Shown: positions 20,473 to 27,888 of the stretch, piece after piece
Numbering within the stretch: the first letter of the stretch is position 1
Layout of the letters: the number at the start of each line of letters is the position of its first letter
Virus record (IMG/VR): IMGVR_UViG_3300022539_000375
Span: 1-30,167 of that record
Reading direction: 5' to 3' (one strand)
From: a virus
Length of the DNA stretch: 30,167 nt
Notes under the pieces: model-generated
The model's database searches: none
The model's input: only the letters and a program-made list of their open reading frames with translations
Told to the model about the DNA's origin: nothing
Made by a program: the position numbers and the translations under genes

Positions 20473-21411
20473 TTATAATTCTTTTGCAATTTCGCTTAGG
20501 ATTTTCCTTTCTTTTTTTTGCCGTTCTTTAGCATTTTCCAACAAATCAAAATTAGTAAGTTCGTTAATATTTTTTGTTATTAGTTCATCAAGGATTTTTG
20601 GTTCTAATGCGTCAATTTCCCAACTTTTGTTTCCATATTTGTTGATATACATATCCTTTCGTGTATCAGTCATCTTTACAGGGTTAGGTGGAAGATTATA
20701 TTGTTTGATTTGGTCAAAGTTCAAAGCGATACGCCTGACCTCAACGGTTCCTTTAATTCCAATAAATAGATTGAGCCTGTCTTGAATATCCCGTGTCATA
20801 TCTATTCCTGATGGGTCGTGGTCTCCAAGGTGAAAAATTATTGCTTCTCGTGAACCGTAAATTTCATTGTATGTGTAGGTTGTATCTATTCTTTTCATTA
20901 TTCGCTGTGCAGCTTCCCACATTGAGGATTGGCTTACATATCCCTTGCAAGCGAAACTCAGTACGTCGAGAGGTCTGCTAATTTTCCGTATTACATCTTC
21001 TAATGCTTCTTTTTCTACCCATACTTCAATGTAATATGGTTGGGTTTTTCTGGAGTCAATCTTATAAGAAGAGGCACAAGCATCAATTATTTCCTTTGGA
21101 CTATCCCAGTGCTGGTTTTCTTCTGGACTTCTTGACCTATCGACAATAGCTTTCCAGTCAATCAATCCCGCTAAACGAGCATTATTGATGATTGAGCTTA
21201 GTTTGCCATAGGATTTTGGATTGTTTTTACTGCCAGTTTTAGGGTCTATCCATTCCTCTGGTAAAAGGTCTCGTGCAACAAACTGGTAATAGACCTGTCG
21301 GGTAGTCAATTCGTATCCCTGTGTTTGGTACTCCTCGATGATTTCGTTTGCCTGGTTTATCAGGATTTGCCTTTTCCATTGGAATTTCCTCGGTATATAA
21401 CAGATTTTCAT
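20473..21411 (-). CDS. Topoisomerase VI-A/Spo11-like protein ('Mini-A' type) with Toprim domain
   Basis: 312 residues. The N-terminal winged-helix part has LTTRQVYYQFVA (Tyr 41-42), matching the S/T-R-x-x-YY motif that holds the catalytic tyrosine of Topo VI-A and Spo11. A Toprim domain follows, with Glu 133 in VEVWVEKEAL-like text (EVWVEKEALEDVI) and GDHDPSGIDM (Asp 197, Asp 199), which coordinates magnesium. Mini-A proteins are known in mobile elements and lack the ATPase B subunit. No B subunit is seen here. It could cut or rejoin DNA during replication or packaging. Confidence 0.75.
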   Translation of the reverse strand: MKICYIPRKFQWKRQILINQANEIIEEYQTQGYELTTRQVYYQFVARDLLPEEWIDPKTGSKNNPKSYGKLSSIINNARLAGLIDWKAIVDRSRSPEENQHWDSPKEIIDACASSYKIDSRKTQPYYIEVWVEKEALEDVIRKISRPLDVLSFACKGYVSQSSMWEAAQRIMKRIDTTYTYNEIYGSREAIIFHLGDHDPSGIDMTRDIQDRLNLFIGIKGTVEVRRIALNFDQIKQYNLPPNPVKMTDTRKDMYINKYGNKSWEIDALEPKILDELITKNINELTNFDLLENAKERQKKERKILSEIAKEL

Positions 21412-21434
21412 TTTACCATCCTTTCAAAAATGGA

Positions 21435-21635
21435 TTAATCTTCTTCTTGTATCGCTTTTATGAATTTTGGGATTTCGGAAGATGGTAAGGAGAAGCTAAA
21501 ATAGTAATTGCGTTTTCCTTTTTGTTGCTGTATCTCAAATTGTAGAGCTTTATCAGGATTCTTTTGCACTACATTGCGACAGAAAATTTCAGTTCTTTCT
21601 CCACATCTATTTTTGTAAACGTATCCGTAAGCCAT
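21435..21635 (-). CDS. Hypothetical protein, 66 aa
   Basis: Begins MAYGYVYKNRCGERTEIF and has alternating strands (NYYFSFSLPSSEIPKFIKAI). Standard GAAAGGATGGTAAAATG leader. No family recognised. Confidence 0.6.
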   Translation of the reverse strand: MAYGYVYKNRCGERTEIFCRNVVQKNPDKALQFEIQQQKGKRNYYFSFSLPSSEIPKFIKAIQEED

Positions 21636-21651
21636 TTTACCATCCTTTCAA

Positions 21652-22191
21652 TTATTTCGATGCAGCCGTTTTTCTCTCATAGTATTTGACTTTTGCTCGA
21701 TACTTCTTTACGAATGTTTTGGCTCTGGCAAGTTTCTTACTCCATTCGTCAAATTTCTTTTGAGCTTTAATCGCTCGGACTTCTACAATGTTAGGTTTAG
21801 GCTTCGCTGCTTTAGATTTTTTCAATGGTATAAATTCATCAGGCAACCAGGATACATCTATTGTTGAACTGCGTGGCATATCTTTATGGTGTAATCCTAA
21901 ATTGTGTCCGACTTCGTGTATGTAAGTTTGAGCAATTCGCTGATTTGAAACTCCTACTTCTATCTTTTTGTCACCAGGGTGATAATTAGTCATTTTTATT
22001 GTTCGACGCTTTGGGAGTTTCATAACGACAGAACGAGAGTTATACCAAGCATAACCGCCTACCCAATAAGTGTGAGCATAAATTACTTTGACATTCCGGT
22101 ATTTATGATTTGTGCCTTCGTGTTTTTCACATTTGATAAATAGGCTTCGCAAGTATCGGGTATCGTAATCGGTTTTGTTAATAACTTTCAT
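21652..22191 (-). CDS. Zincin metalloprotease-like protein
   Basis: 179 residues with the zinc-binding motif HEVGHNLGLHH (His 92, Glu 93, His 96, Gly 99, His 102), that is HExxHxxGxxH as in metzincins. Preceding text (NVKVIYAHTYWVGGYAWY) would form the usual beta-sheet before the active helix. The C-terminal third is Lys-rich and helical. No signal peptide, so it acts in the cytoplasm or is packaged. In the early arm a role against host proteins is possible (inference). Metalloproteases of this type are uncommon in phage replication arms. Confidence 0.8.
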   Translation of the reverse strand: MKVINKTDYDTRYLRSLFIKCEKHEGTNHKYRNVKVIYAHTYWVGGYAWYNSRSVVMKLPKRRTIKMTNYHPGDKKIEVGVSNQRIAQTYIHEVGHNLGLHHKDMPRSSTIDVSWLPDEFIPLKKSKAAKPKPNIVEVRAIKAQKKFDEWSKKLARAKTFVKKYRAKVKYYERKTAASK

Positions 22192-22212
22192 TTTACCATC
22201 CTTTCAAAAATG

Positions 22213-22398
22213 TTATTTGACATTATTTAATACATCAAACAGTGTAGCCAGGTTGGTTGCGGTGATTTCACTTTTACCTTTTAGAAAGTAAAAGACTGTT
22301 CCGTAATTCAAATCGGCTGCACGTGCCAGTTTGGCAATACTGATTTTCTTTTGTGTCATCAGCTCTTGAAGTTTTATTCTGAAATTTACCTTTTCCAT
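22213..22398 (-). CDS. XRE-family HTH regulator, 61 aa
   Basis: The product MEKVNFRIKLQELMTQKKI continues SIAKLARAADLNYGTVFYFLKGKSEITATNLATLFDVL, a full Cro/C1-type helix-turn-helix. A Shine-Dalgarno site AAAGGTG precedes it. It is among the first genes of the leftward arm, and the 21-nt palindrome in the divergent control region (23140-23160) is a candidate operator. Confidence 0.85.
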   Translation of the reverse strand: MEKVNFRIKLQELMTQKKISIAKLARAADLNYGTVFYFLKGKSEITATNLATLFDVLNNVK

Positions 22399-22423
22399 TT
22401 TTTACACCTTTCTAATTTAATAA

Positions 22424-22498
22424 TGGACTCGGTGGGAGTCGAACCCACGACTGCCAGATTTTCAGTCTGGTGCTCTACAACCCCTGAGCTACGAGTCC
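22424..22498 (-). tRNA. tRNA-Phe(GAA)
   Basis: On the minus strand GGACTCG pairs with CGAGTCC to make a 7-bp acceptor stem, with A as discriminator. The D arm is GCTC/GAGC, the anticodon stem CCAGA/TCTGG with loop CTGAAAA (anticodon GAA), and the T arm GTGGG-TTCGACT-CCCAC. All canonical. No CCA is encoded. Its function is to read Phe codons; as phage codon use is AT-rich it may help late gene translation. Confidence 0.95.
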
Positions 22499-22514
22499 CA
22501 GCTGTTGTGTCTTT

Positions 22515-22730
22515 TCAATATATATGTAACTTATTGATTCTTTGCAAAACTGCATTCATTGTTCTGTCTGTTTGAGAAGCGTCACATTTTGGGTATGCTT
22601 CACACCTTTTGCAGATAGTTTTGTTTCTTGTTCGGTAACCGTCGGTGCCTAAGACAAAACAAATATCACAGTCTGCAAGGTGTTTTACTGGTTTGTGTTT
22701 TATTGGTCGTGTAGTTTTTTGTACATTCAT
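22515..22730 (-). CDS. Cys-rich zinc-finger-like protein, 71 aa
   Basis: Starts MNVQKTTRPIKHKPVKHLAD and has CDICFVLGTDGYRTRN, TICKRCEAYPKC: two Cys pairs fitting a zinc ribbon. The standard leader GAAAGGATGGTAAAAA precedes ATG. First well-supported gene of the leftward transcript. Confidence 0.68.
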   Translation of the reverse strand: MNVQKTTRPIKHKPVKHLADCDICFVLGTDGYRTRNKTICKRCEAYPKCDASQTDRTMNAVLQRINKLHIY

Positions 22731-22785
22731 TTTTTACCATCCTTTCAAAATAGAGTTTGATATTGATTTGATTTTCATAATAAAA

Positions 22786-22831
22786 AGCTCTGGATAGGAT
22801 TTGAACCTGTTCGATTTCACCATGCAGAGCC
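22786..22831 (-). other. tRNA-like fragment (T arm plus acceptor)
   Basis: GCTCTG and CAGAGC pair as an acceptor-like stem around a T-arm-like AGG-TTCAAAT-CCT, with only about 15 bases between, so D and anticodon arms are missing. On the minus strand it runs into TTTTT. It may be a decayed tRNA, a tRNA-derived attachment site or a terminator hairpin. Confidence 0.45.
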
Positions 22832-22887
22832 AATTTGAATCTTTTTTACTTGTCTTCGTGTCTGGCCGGCCATCATCAGCACCAGTT

Positions 22888-22980
22888 TCAAACTTTCACT
22901 TTCGCCTCCAACCCCAGTAGTCCAACTTTCGTCCCATACTGTTTGGAATGCTTAGCAGGCCTTTGTTTTGTTTGCCTCAT
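22888..22980 (-). CDS. Possible leader peptide, 30 aa, extended by +1 frameshift
   Basis: From ATG 22980, the first ATG after the leftward promoter, it reads MRQTKQRPAKHSKQYGTK and ends LEAKVKV at TGA. Skipping one base at GTTTGAAAC opens a frame to 22734 with text like ETGADDGRPDTKTSKKDSNW. The Shine-Dalgarno site is weak. Could also be the 5' end of a noncoding RNA. Confidence 0.35.
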   Translation of the reverse strand: MRQTKQRPAKHSKQYGTKVGLLGLEAKVKV

Positions 22981-23010
22981 ATTATTTACTTTTCAATTAT
23001 CTTATAGGTT

Positions 23011-23039
23011 ATTATATATGGTTTATCGTATATAGTCAA
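23011..23039 (-). promoter_or_regulatory. Main leftward early promoter
   Basis: TTGACT (23034-23039), 17 bases, TATAAT (23011-23016) on the minus strand; start near 23004. It would drive the replication arm. Confidence 0.78.
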
Positions 23040-23119
23040 GGGTAAAATTAGTAGAAAATGAAAGTTTTTTCAAAATCCCTGTTTTTAGCCTAATAATAGC
23101 GATTTTGAGGCAAAATTTA

Positions 23120-23149
23120 TTGAAAATATTTACGTATTTACTATATAAA
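23120..23149 (+). promoter_or_regulatory. Possible rightward promoter
   Basis: TTGAAA (23120-23125) lies 16 bases before TATATA or 18 before TATAAA. Weaker than the leftward promoter and overlapped by a palindrome. It would drive terS onward. Confidence 0.4.
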
Positions 23150-23160
23150 GTTTATATAGT
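23140..23160. promoter_or_regulatory. 21-nt palindrome, candidate operator
   Basis: ACTATATAAA, one central G, then TTTATATAGT: a perfect odd palindrome overlapping the possible -10 of the rightward promoter. A dimeric repressor such as the XRE protein encoded at 22213-22398 could bind it (inference). Confidence 0.5.
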
Positions 23161-23239
23161 TTTCTGGTTTGTGATTTTTTCTCTTTGCTTTCTGTAAAGA
23201 ATAGTATATTTATAGGTAGATGAAGAAAGGAGTCTTTGT

Positions 23240-24010
23240 ATGAGTGGCAAGACGATTTGGAAAGATGAATTTGTTTTCGTAGTGTACGACTTAGCGAGAG
23301 GGGGAATGATTGAAAGAAAGATGGCTAAAGTATTGGGTATCTCTCTTGAGACTTTTAGGAGGTGGGAGAGTAAGAAGAAACAGTTCAGGATGGCGGTGAA
23401 GAGAGGTCGAAAGTTTTTCAAAAAAGAAGATGGTTCAACATTTTCACTTCACGATTATGTCCACGGTAGGTTGCCAGAGGATTTGAAGGAGACTTGGGAT
23501 AAAATAAATAGGTGTGATACACTTAAGAATGGAGTGGAGAGGTTGGAGGCCATATTATCTAAAGGGGGAAAAAGTGCTCGTCAGGGGTTGTTTTTCCATT
23601 CTTTCCTATTGGGTAATTTTTCACTTAGTTCTGCTTTAAGGAGGATAAATATAAGCCGTTCTACTTTCGAATTGTGGAAGAAAGACCCTGAGTTTCTTCG
23701 ATTGTTTGAGGAGTGTAGTGAGATAAAGGGTGATTTCTTTGAGGAGCATCTCATTACATTAATAGCAGGTGGATGTGTTCCAGCGACTATTGCTGCTAAT
23801 CAAACATATAATCGGAAAAGAGGATATGGTCAAACTGTTGATGTTGAAGTGTCTGGAGAAATACGGCATAATGTAATTAGTATTGATGCTATGAAGCTTA
23901 CTCTTAAAGAACGGAAGTGGCTTCTAAGTAAGGTTAGGAATAGCACATTGGAATTACAAAAAGCAAATCAAATGCAGATGGTGAAGCAGATAGAAAGTAA
24001 AGCTGTATGA
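23240..24010 (+). CDS. terS-like: Terminase small subunit-like protein
   Basis: 256 residues with two helix-turn-helix units: KMAKVLGISLETFRRWESK (about 28-46) and SLSSALRRINISRSTFELW (about 133-151). The latter resembles the recognition helices of terminase small subunits, which bind the packaging site. The rest is helical. A strong Shine-Dalgarno site (AAAGGAG) precedes it and the stop overlaps the large-subunit start (ATGA). Position immediately before terL supports the call; an alternative is a general DNA-binding regulator. Confidence 0.75.
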   Translation: MSGKTIWKDEFVFVVYDLARGGMIERKMAKVLGISLETFRRWESKKKQFRMAVKRGRKFFKKEDGSTFSLHDYVHGRLPEDLKETWDKINRCDTLKNGVERLEAILSKGGKSARQGLFFHSFLLGNFSLSSALRRINISRSTFELWKKDPEFLRLFEECSEIKGDFFEEHLITLIAGGCVPATIAANQTYNRKRGYGQTVDVEVSGEIRHNVISIDAMKLTLKERKWLLSKVRNSTLELQKANQMQMVKQIESKAV

Positions 24011-25491
24011 ATAATGATTTGAATAGCCTGCATTTCGATGAGTGCAATTTAATAGCGAGTATTTGCAGGGAGTCATATTATGAGTTTGTCCATGAGTTTT
24101 GGAGTGTAGTTGTAACTGAGAAACCTATCTGGAATTGGCATATAAGGTATTTGTGTAAAGAGCTTCAATATATTGCTGAGTTGGTATTTGCTAATAGACC
24201 GAAAGAATATGATTTGATTATAAACATATCACCAGGCATGACAAAATCAACTATTTGTTCAATAATGTTTGTTCCGTGGTGCTGGACAAGAATGCCTACT
24301 TTGCAATATATTGGAGGTAGTCATCAAAAAGAATTGTCTGTGGACTTTGGGAGGAAGAGTAGAGATATTGTCTGGAGTGATAAGTATCGAGCTTGTTTTC
24401 CAGAAGTAAAACTGCGTCAAGACCAATCGGGTAAAACTTATCATCAAAATACAAAGGGTGGCTGGCGATATGCTACTTCTACGGGTGGTGGTGTTACTGG
24501 TTTTCATGGACATATAATTGGAATTGATGACCCTATTGACCCAAGGGAAGCAGTATCGGAAGTGGAATTGAAGAATGCCAATAATTGGATGAGAGATACG
24601 TTGTCGCAACGGAAGGTTGACCAAGCCAAAACTCCCACTATACTTATTATGCAGAGATTACATCAGGATGACCCAACTGCTGATATGATAAATCGAGCAA
24701 AGGAGGCACAGAGAATAGCAATTTTGGAAGGGGAGAGTGATGCACCATTGAGATTGAAACACATTTGTCTTCCAGCAGAAAAGTCAAAAGATGTTAAACC
24801 GAAATTTCTACGTAAATATTACAAAGATGGTCTGATGGATACCATTCGTTTGGGTCGTAAGGTTTTGCAAGAAAAGAGGACAGGTGGTGATTATTTTTAT
24901 GCTGGGCAGTTTATGCAGAATCCTGTTCCTGCTGGGGGTGGAATGTTTAAGGTTGAGAGGATAGTTATAGATATTCCAGATATGAGTAGAATGGTTCAAA
25001 TAGTGAGGTTCTGGGACAAGGCCGGTACTGCTGGTGGAGGGGCTTATACAGCTGGGGTGAAGATGGGCGTTGATACTCACAAGCGTTTTTGGTTATTGGA
25101 TGTTAAAAGAGGCCAATGGTCATCTGAGGTTCGTGAAGCTAATATAAAACAGACTGCTGAAATAGATGATAAGAATGTGGAGGTAGGAATAGAGCAGGAA
25201 CCGGGAAGTGGTGGAAAAGAATCAGCAGAGAATACTGTGAAAAATCTGGCGGGTTGGATAGTAAGAGTGGATAAGCCAAGTGGTTCACGTAGTAGTAAAG
25301 AACTAAGAGCAGACCCATTCTCAGTTCAAGTAAATATGGGTAATGTAAGTATGATTAGGGGAGAATGGAATACTGATTTAATAAATGAACTACGATTTTG
25401 GCCATTTAGTAAATACAAAGACCAGGGTGATGGTTGTTCAGGTGCTTTTAATATGTTGACATCGAGGAAACGTGCTGGTGTGTTTTTATAA
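24007..25491 (+). CDS. terL: Terminase large subunit
   Basis: 494 residues. ATPase domain: Walker A SPGMTKST (75-82), Walker B HIIGIDDP (169-176), and a C motif candidate TPTILIMQRLHQDD. Nuclease domain: VRFWDKAGTAGGGAYTAG with a first acidic residue near 338, then DVKRGQWSSEVREANIK and VGIEQEPGSGGKES. The protein is the DNA-packaging motor and cuts concatemers. Unlike most members the Walker A has Met before Thr-Lys-Ser. Upstream terS and downstream portal are in the usual order. Confidence 0.92.
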   Translation: MNNDLNSLHFDECNLIASICRESYYEFVHEFWSVVVTEKPIWNWHIRYLCKELQYIAELVFANRPKEYDLIINISPGMTKSTICSIMFVPWCWTRMPTLQYIGGSHQKELSVDFGRKSRDIVWSDKYRACFPEVKLRQDQSGKTYHQNTKGGWRYATSTGGGVTGFHGHIIGIDDPIDPREAVSEVELKNANNWMRDTLSQRKVDQAKTPTILIMQRLHQDDPTADMINRAKEAQRIAILEGESDAPLRLKHICLPAEKSKDVKPKFLRKYYKDGLMDTIRLGRKVLQEKRTGGDYFYAGQFMQNPVPAGGGMFKVERIVIDIPDMSRMVQIVRFWDKAGTAGGGAYTAGVKMGVDTHKRFWLLDVKRGQWSSEVREANIKQTAEIDDKNVEVGIEQEPGSGGKESAENTVKNLAGWIVRVDKPSGSRSSKELRADPFSVQVNMGNVSMIRGEWNTDLINELRFWPFSKYKDQGDGCSGAFNMLTSRKRAGVFL

Positions 25492-25503
25492 GAAGGATGA
25501 AGT

Positions 25504-25680
25504 ACGAGTAAAAAGAAGAGAAAAAAGAAAAGAGACCCTGATGGAAGATTTTACAAAACACCAAAATCGGTCGCTTTTGCTCAAATGAGAAAAGAGATTG
25601 GGAGACATGTAGATAGAGGATTATCAAAGGGTAAGATAATAGTATATTTAGGATGGACGAAGTATGAGATACTGGTTTAG
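25504..25680 (+). CDS. Small basic protein, 58 aa, apparent ACG start
   Basis: The frame ACG AGT AAA AAG reads SKKKRKKKRDPDGRFYKTPK and ends GKIIVYLGWTKYEILV. AAGGA lies seven bases before ACG, a perfect spacing, while the nearest ATG (25498) is in another frame and hits a stop after four codons. So this is either a rare ACG start, an ATG lost by mutation, or a +1 shift from that ATG. No family is recognised. It overlaps the next gene by 17 bases. Confidence 0.5.
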   Translation, partial: TSKKKRKKKRDPDGRFYKTPKSVAFAQMRKEIGRHVDRGLSKGKIIVYLGWTKYEILV

Positions 25681-25924
25681 AAGATTGTGGCACAAATTAG
25701 GTTTCCACTTGTGGAATTATGGTGGGTATAGAATCCCTTGTTCTGATGGAAGTTATTGTATTAATGGATATAGAGTATGCATACTTTGCATACCTCATGT
25801 AAGACAGAGATGGCAGCATGGTTGGGAAGGAAAAGGGAAATCAAAGTGGGTAGATATGAGTGCAGAAGAATTTAGGGATAAAGAGTGTCCAAAGCCACGG
25901 GAGAAAAGATTGGGAGATAAATAA
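25664..25924 (+). CDS. Cys-rich small protein, 86 aa
   Basis: MRYWFRRLWHKLGFHLW is followed by YRIPCSDGSYCINGYRVCILCIPHV, a Cys-rich stretch that may bind zinc, then a charged C-terminus. The stop overlaps the portal start (TAATG), a tight junction. Position between terminase and portal is usual for small head-associated or HNH-like genes, but no HNH is seen. Unknown. Confidence 0.65.
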   Translation: MRYWFRRLWHKLGFHLWNYGGYRIPCSDGSYCINGYRVCILCIPHVRQRWQHGWEGKGKSKWVDMSAEEFRDKECPKPREKRLGDK

Positions 25925-27378
25925 TGGCAAAAACAAACATAAAAACAAAAAAGAAAAATCCAGTAAAAACTAATAAGGAATTAACATCTAACGAAAGATT
26001 AGTTGTTTTACAGCGTATTCTACAAAATGCCACTACATCGAGAAGAATAGCTTTAGAACATCTACTCAATCCAAATAAGGATATAAACTATGAATGTGGA
26101 TATCCTAAGACATTGGATATGGTTGATTATAAGGCAATGTATGATAGGGAGGGAGTAGGTACTCGGATAGTTAAACTAATGCCTGATGAAAGCTGGGCTA
26201 TGCTGCCTAAGATAGAAGAGAATCAAGATGTTAAAGAAACTGAGTTTGAAAAGACATGGAAAGATTTGGAAAAGGAAATGCATCTGTTTCACTATTTACA
26301 TCGTATTGATGTATTGTCAGGTATTGGTCATTTTGGTATTTTGCTTTTAGGTATAAATGATGGAAAGAAACTGTGGCAGCCAATAGAAGGTATAAATCCA
26401 ATTACAGGTGAAAAAACTGGTAAGAATAAATACGAATTGTTATATCTAAGGCCGTTTGATGAATCAGTGGTTTCAATTAAAACGAAAGAGATGGATGTCT
26501 CGTCACCTCGATATGGTCTTCCAGTAACTTATTCTGTCAGTTTTGAAAGTAATTCATCTGGAACAACCGGTAAAGAATCGAGAGTGATTCACTGGACAAG
26601 AGTTTTACACGTAGTAGATAATAGAGAGGTTTCTGAAATAAGTGGTGTTCCAAGGATGAGACCTGTTTATAATCGGTTATTGGATTTGAGGAAAATAGTT
26701 GCTGGTTCTGGTGAAATGTTTTGGAAAGGGGGTTTTCCCGGTATAGCATTAGAGCTTGAAGAAGGGAAAACTCTTGAACCTGCTGATAAAACGGCTTTGA
26801 GGGCACAGATAAAAGATTACCAGGATGGTTTGCAGAGGTGGTTGTCGTTGGAGGGGATAAAGATAAAAGAATTGAAGATACAAATAGCAGACCCAGAACC
26901 TCATATCAAAGTACAGTTACAATATATATGTGCTACTTTAGGTATTCCATATCGTATCTTTTTGGGAAGTGAGGCTGCTCATTTGGCATCAACTGAAGAT
27001 AAGGAAACGTGGAATACACGGATATCAGAAAGGCAGGAGAATTATGTTTCGCCAATGTTGATTAGATTATTAATTGACAGGCTGATTATTCTTGGTATAA
27101 TGCCGGAAGTTGATGAGTATTTTATTGAATGGCCTGATTTGAATGCTCCAGGTGAAAAGGAGATTGCTGAGATAGCGGTTAAAAAGACAGAGGCACTTGC
27201 CAAGTATATTGTTGGTGGTGTTGATGAATTGATTCCACCTAAGGAATATTTGACAATGATTATGAAGATGGATGAAGAAGATGTTGATGTTATTATAGAT
27301 GCTGCTGTTGAACGTATAAAAGAAACAGAAGGAGATGAAGATGTTATTGAAGAAGTTGAAGAGATACCTGAGGAATAA
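25924..27378 (+). CDS. Portal protein (DUF1073/Acb1-N-like family)
   Basis: 484 residues. After a basic start, text such as GVGTRIVKLMPDESWAML, HYLHRIDVLSGIGHFGILLLGIND, YLRPFDESVVSI and RVIHWTRVLHVVDN is typical of portals of the DUF1073 type. GIPYRIFLGSEAAHLASTEDKETWNTRISERQENYV is the conserved late region, with LIDRLIILGIM. The C-terminus is acidic. The portal forms a 12-mer at the capsid vertex where DNA enters. It follows terL and precedes a MuF protein, the usual order. N-terminal start is set by the TAATG overlap. Confidence 0.85.
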   Translation: MAKTNIKTKKKNPVKTNKELTSNERLVVLQRILQNATTSRRIALEHLLNPNKDINYECGYPKTLDMVDYKAMYDREGVGTRIVKLMPDESWAMLPKIEENQDVKETEFEKTWKDLEKEMHLFHYLHRIDVLSGIGHFGILLLGINDGKKLWQPIEGINPITGEKTGKNKYELLYLRPFDESVVSIKTKEMDVSSPRYGLPVTYSVSFESNSSGTTGKESRVIHWTRVLHVVDNREVSEISGVPRMRPVYNRLLDLRKIVAGSGEMFWKGGFPGIALELEEGKTLEPADKTALRAQIKDYQDGLQRWLSLEGIKIKELKIQIADPEPHIKVQLQYICATLGIPYRIFLGSEAAHLASTEDKETWNTRISERQENYVSPMLIRLLIDRLIILGIMPEVDEYFIEWPDLNAPGEKEIAEIAVKKTEALAKYIVGGVDELIPPKEYLTMIMKMDEEDVDVIIDAAVERIKETEGDEDVIEEVEEIPEE

Positions 27379-27398
27379 AGATATTAAGGAAATAATTC

Positions 27399-27626
27399 AT
27401 GAGAGATTTTGAAAAGGATTTCGATTTCGATTTTGAGGAAGGTGTAAAATGTCGAAGGACAAGAGATTTGAGGAATGGTGATGATTGTCATACATTGTCA
27501 GGAATGCAGGAATCAAGAATTGCTGGTGTAGAACAAGTATTTACACCAGAACGTGAGGCAAGAATAAAGGCACATTGTAAAAGGATACAAAAGGAATTGA
27601 ATAATGAAGCGAAGACAATTTATTGA
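27399..27626 (+). CDS. Hypothetical protein, 75 aa
   Basis: Begins MRDFEKDFDFDFEEGVKCR, acidic and Phe-rich, with a basic helical C-terminus (REARIKAHCKRIQKELNN). A Shine-Dalgarno AAGGA precedes it. It overlaps the next gene by 23 bases. Not recognised; sits between portal and head genes. Confidence 0.6.
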   Translation: MRDFEKDFDFDFEEGVKCRRTRDLRNGDDCHTLSGMQESRIAGVEQVFTPEREARIKAHCKRIQKELNNEAKTIY

Positions 27627-27888
27627 AAAGATATTTGGGGCTGTGATTGGATTGGTTTCAATACCAATTGCATTGAAGAATGAAATGAAGATTGGCAAGT
27701 GGCATCACTTTGTTTATCAAAGGGTTGGTGATGTTGAGGAAATATATTTGGATGGTAAGAAGGTAACTTCTATAGTAGTCAATGAGAATTATGAAATTCT
27801 GAAATATCGTAGGGAGCAAGTTGGTGTTATAGTTGATGAAGAGTTTTGGTTTAGGAAAACAGATAATGCGAAATCCCTTAAAACGTGA
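27604..27888 (+). CDS. Small Tat-signal protein with LamG-like motif, 94 aa
   Basis: The N-terminus MKRRQFIEKIFGAVIGLV is a twin-arginine (RRxFI) signal with a hydrophobic core, followed by KIGKWHHFVYQRVGDVEEIYLDGKKV. The text W.H.V..R......YLDGK is typical of LamG/concanavalin-like folds. An alternative is a plain Sec or membrane anchor. Good Shine-Dalgarno site (AAGGA). It overlaps the next gene. Export of a phage product at this locus is unusual. Confidence 0.6.
   Translation: MKRRQFIEKIFGAVIGLVSIPIALKNEMKIGKWHHFVYQRVGDVEEIYLDGKKVTSIVVNENYEILKYRREQVGVIVDEEFWFRKTDNAKSLKT

Noticed and set aside
22786-22980. Considered as a tmRNA
   Set aside because: The 3' T arm fits, and a short tag-like frame can be drawn, but no matching 5' acceptor half lies upstream.
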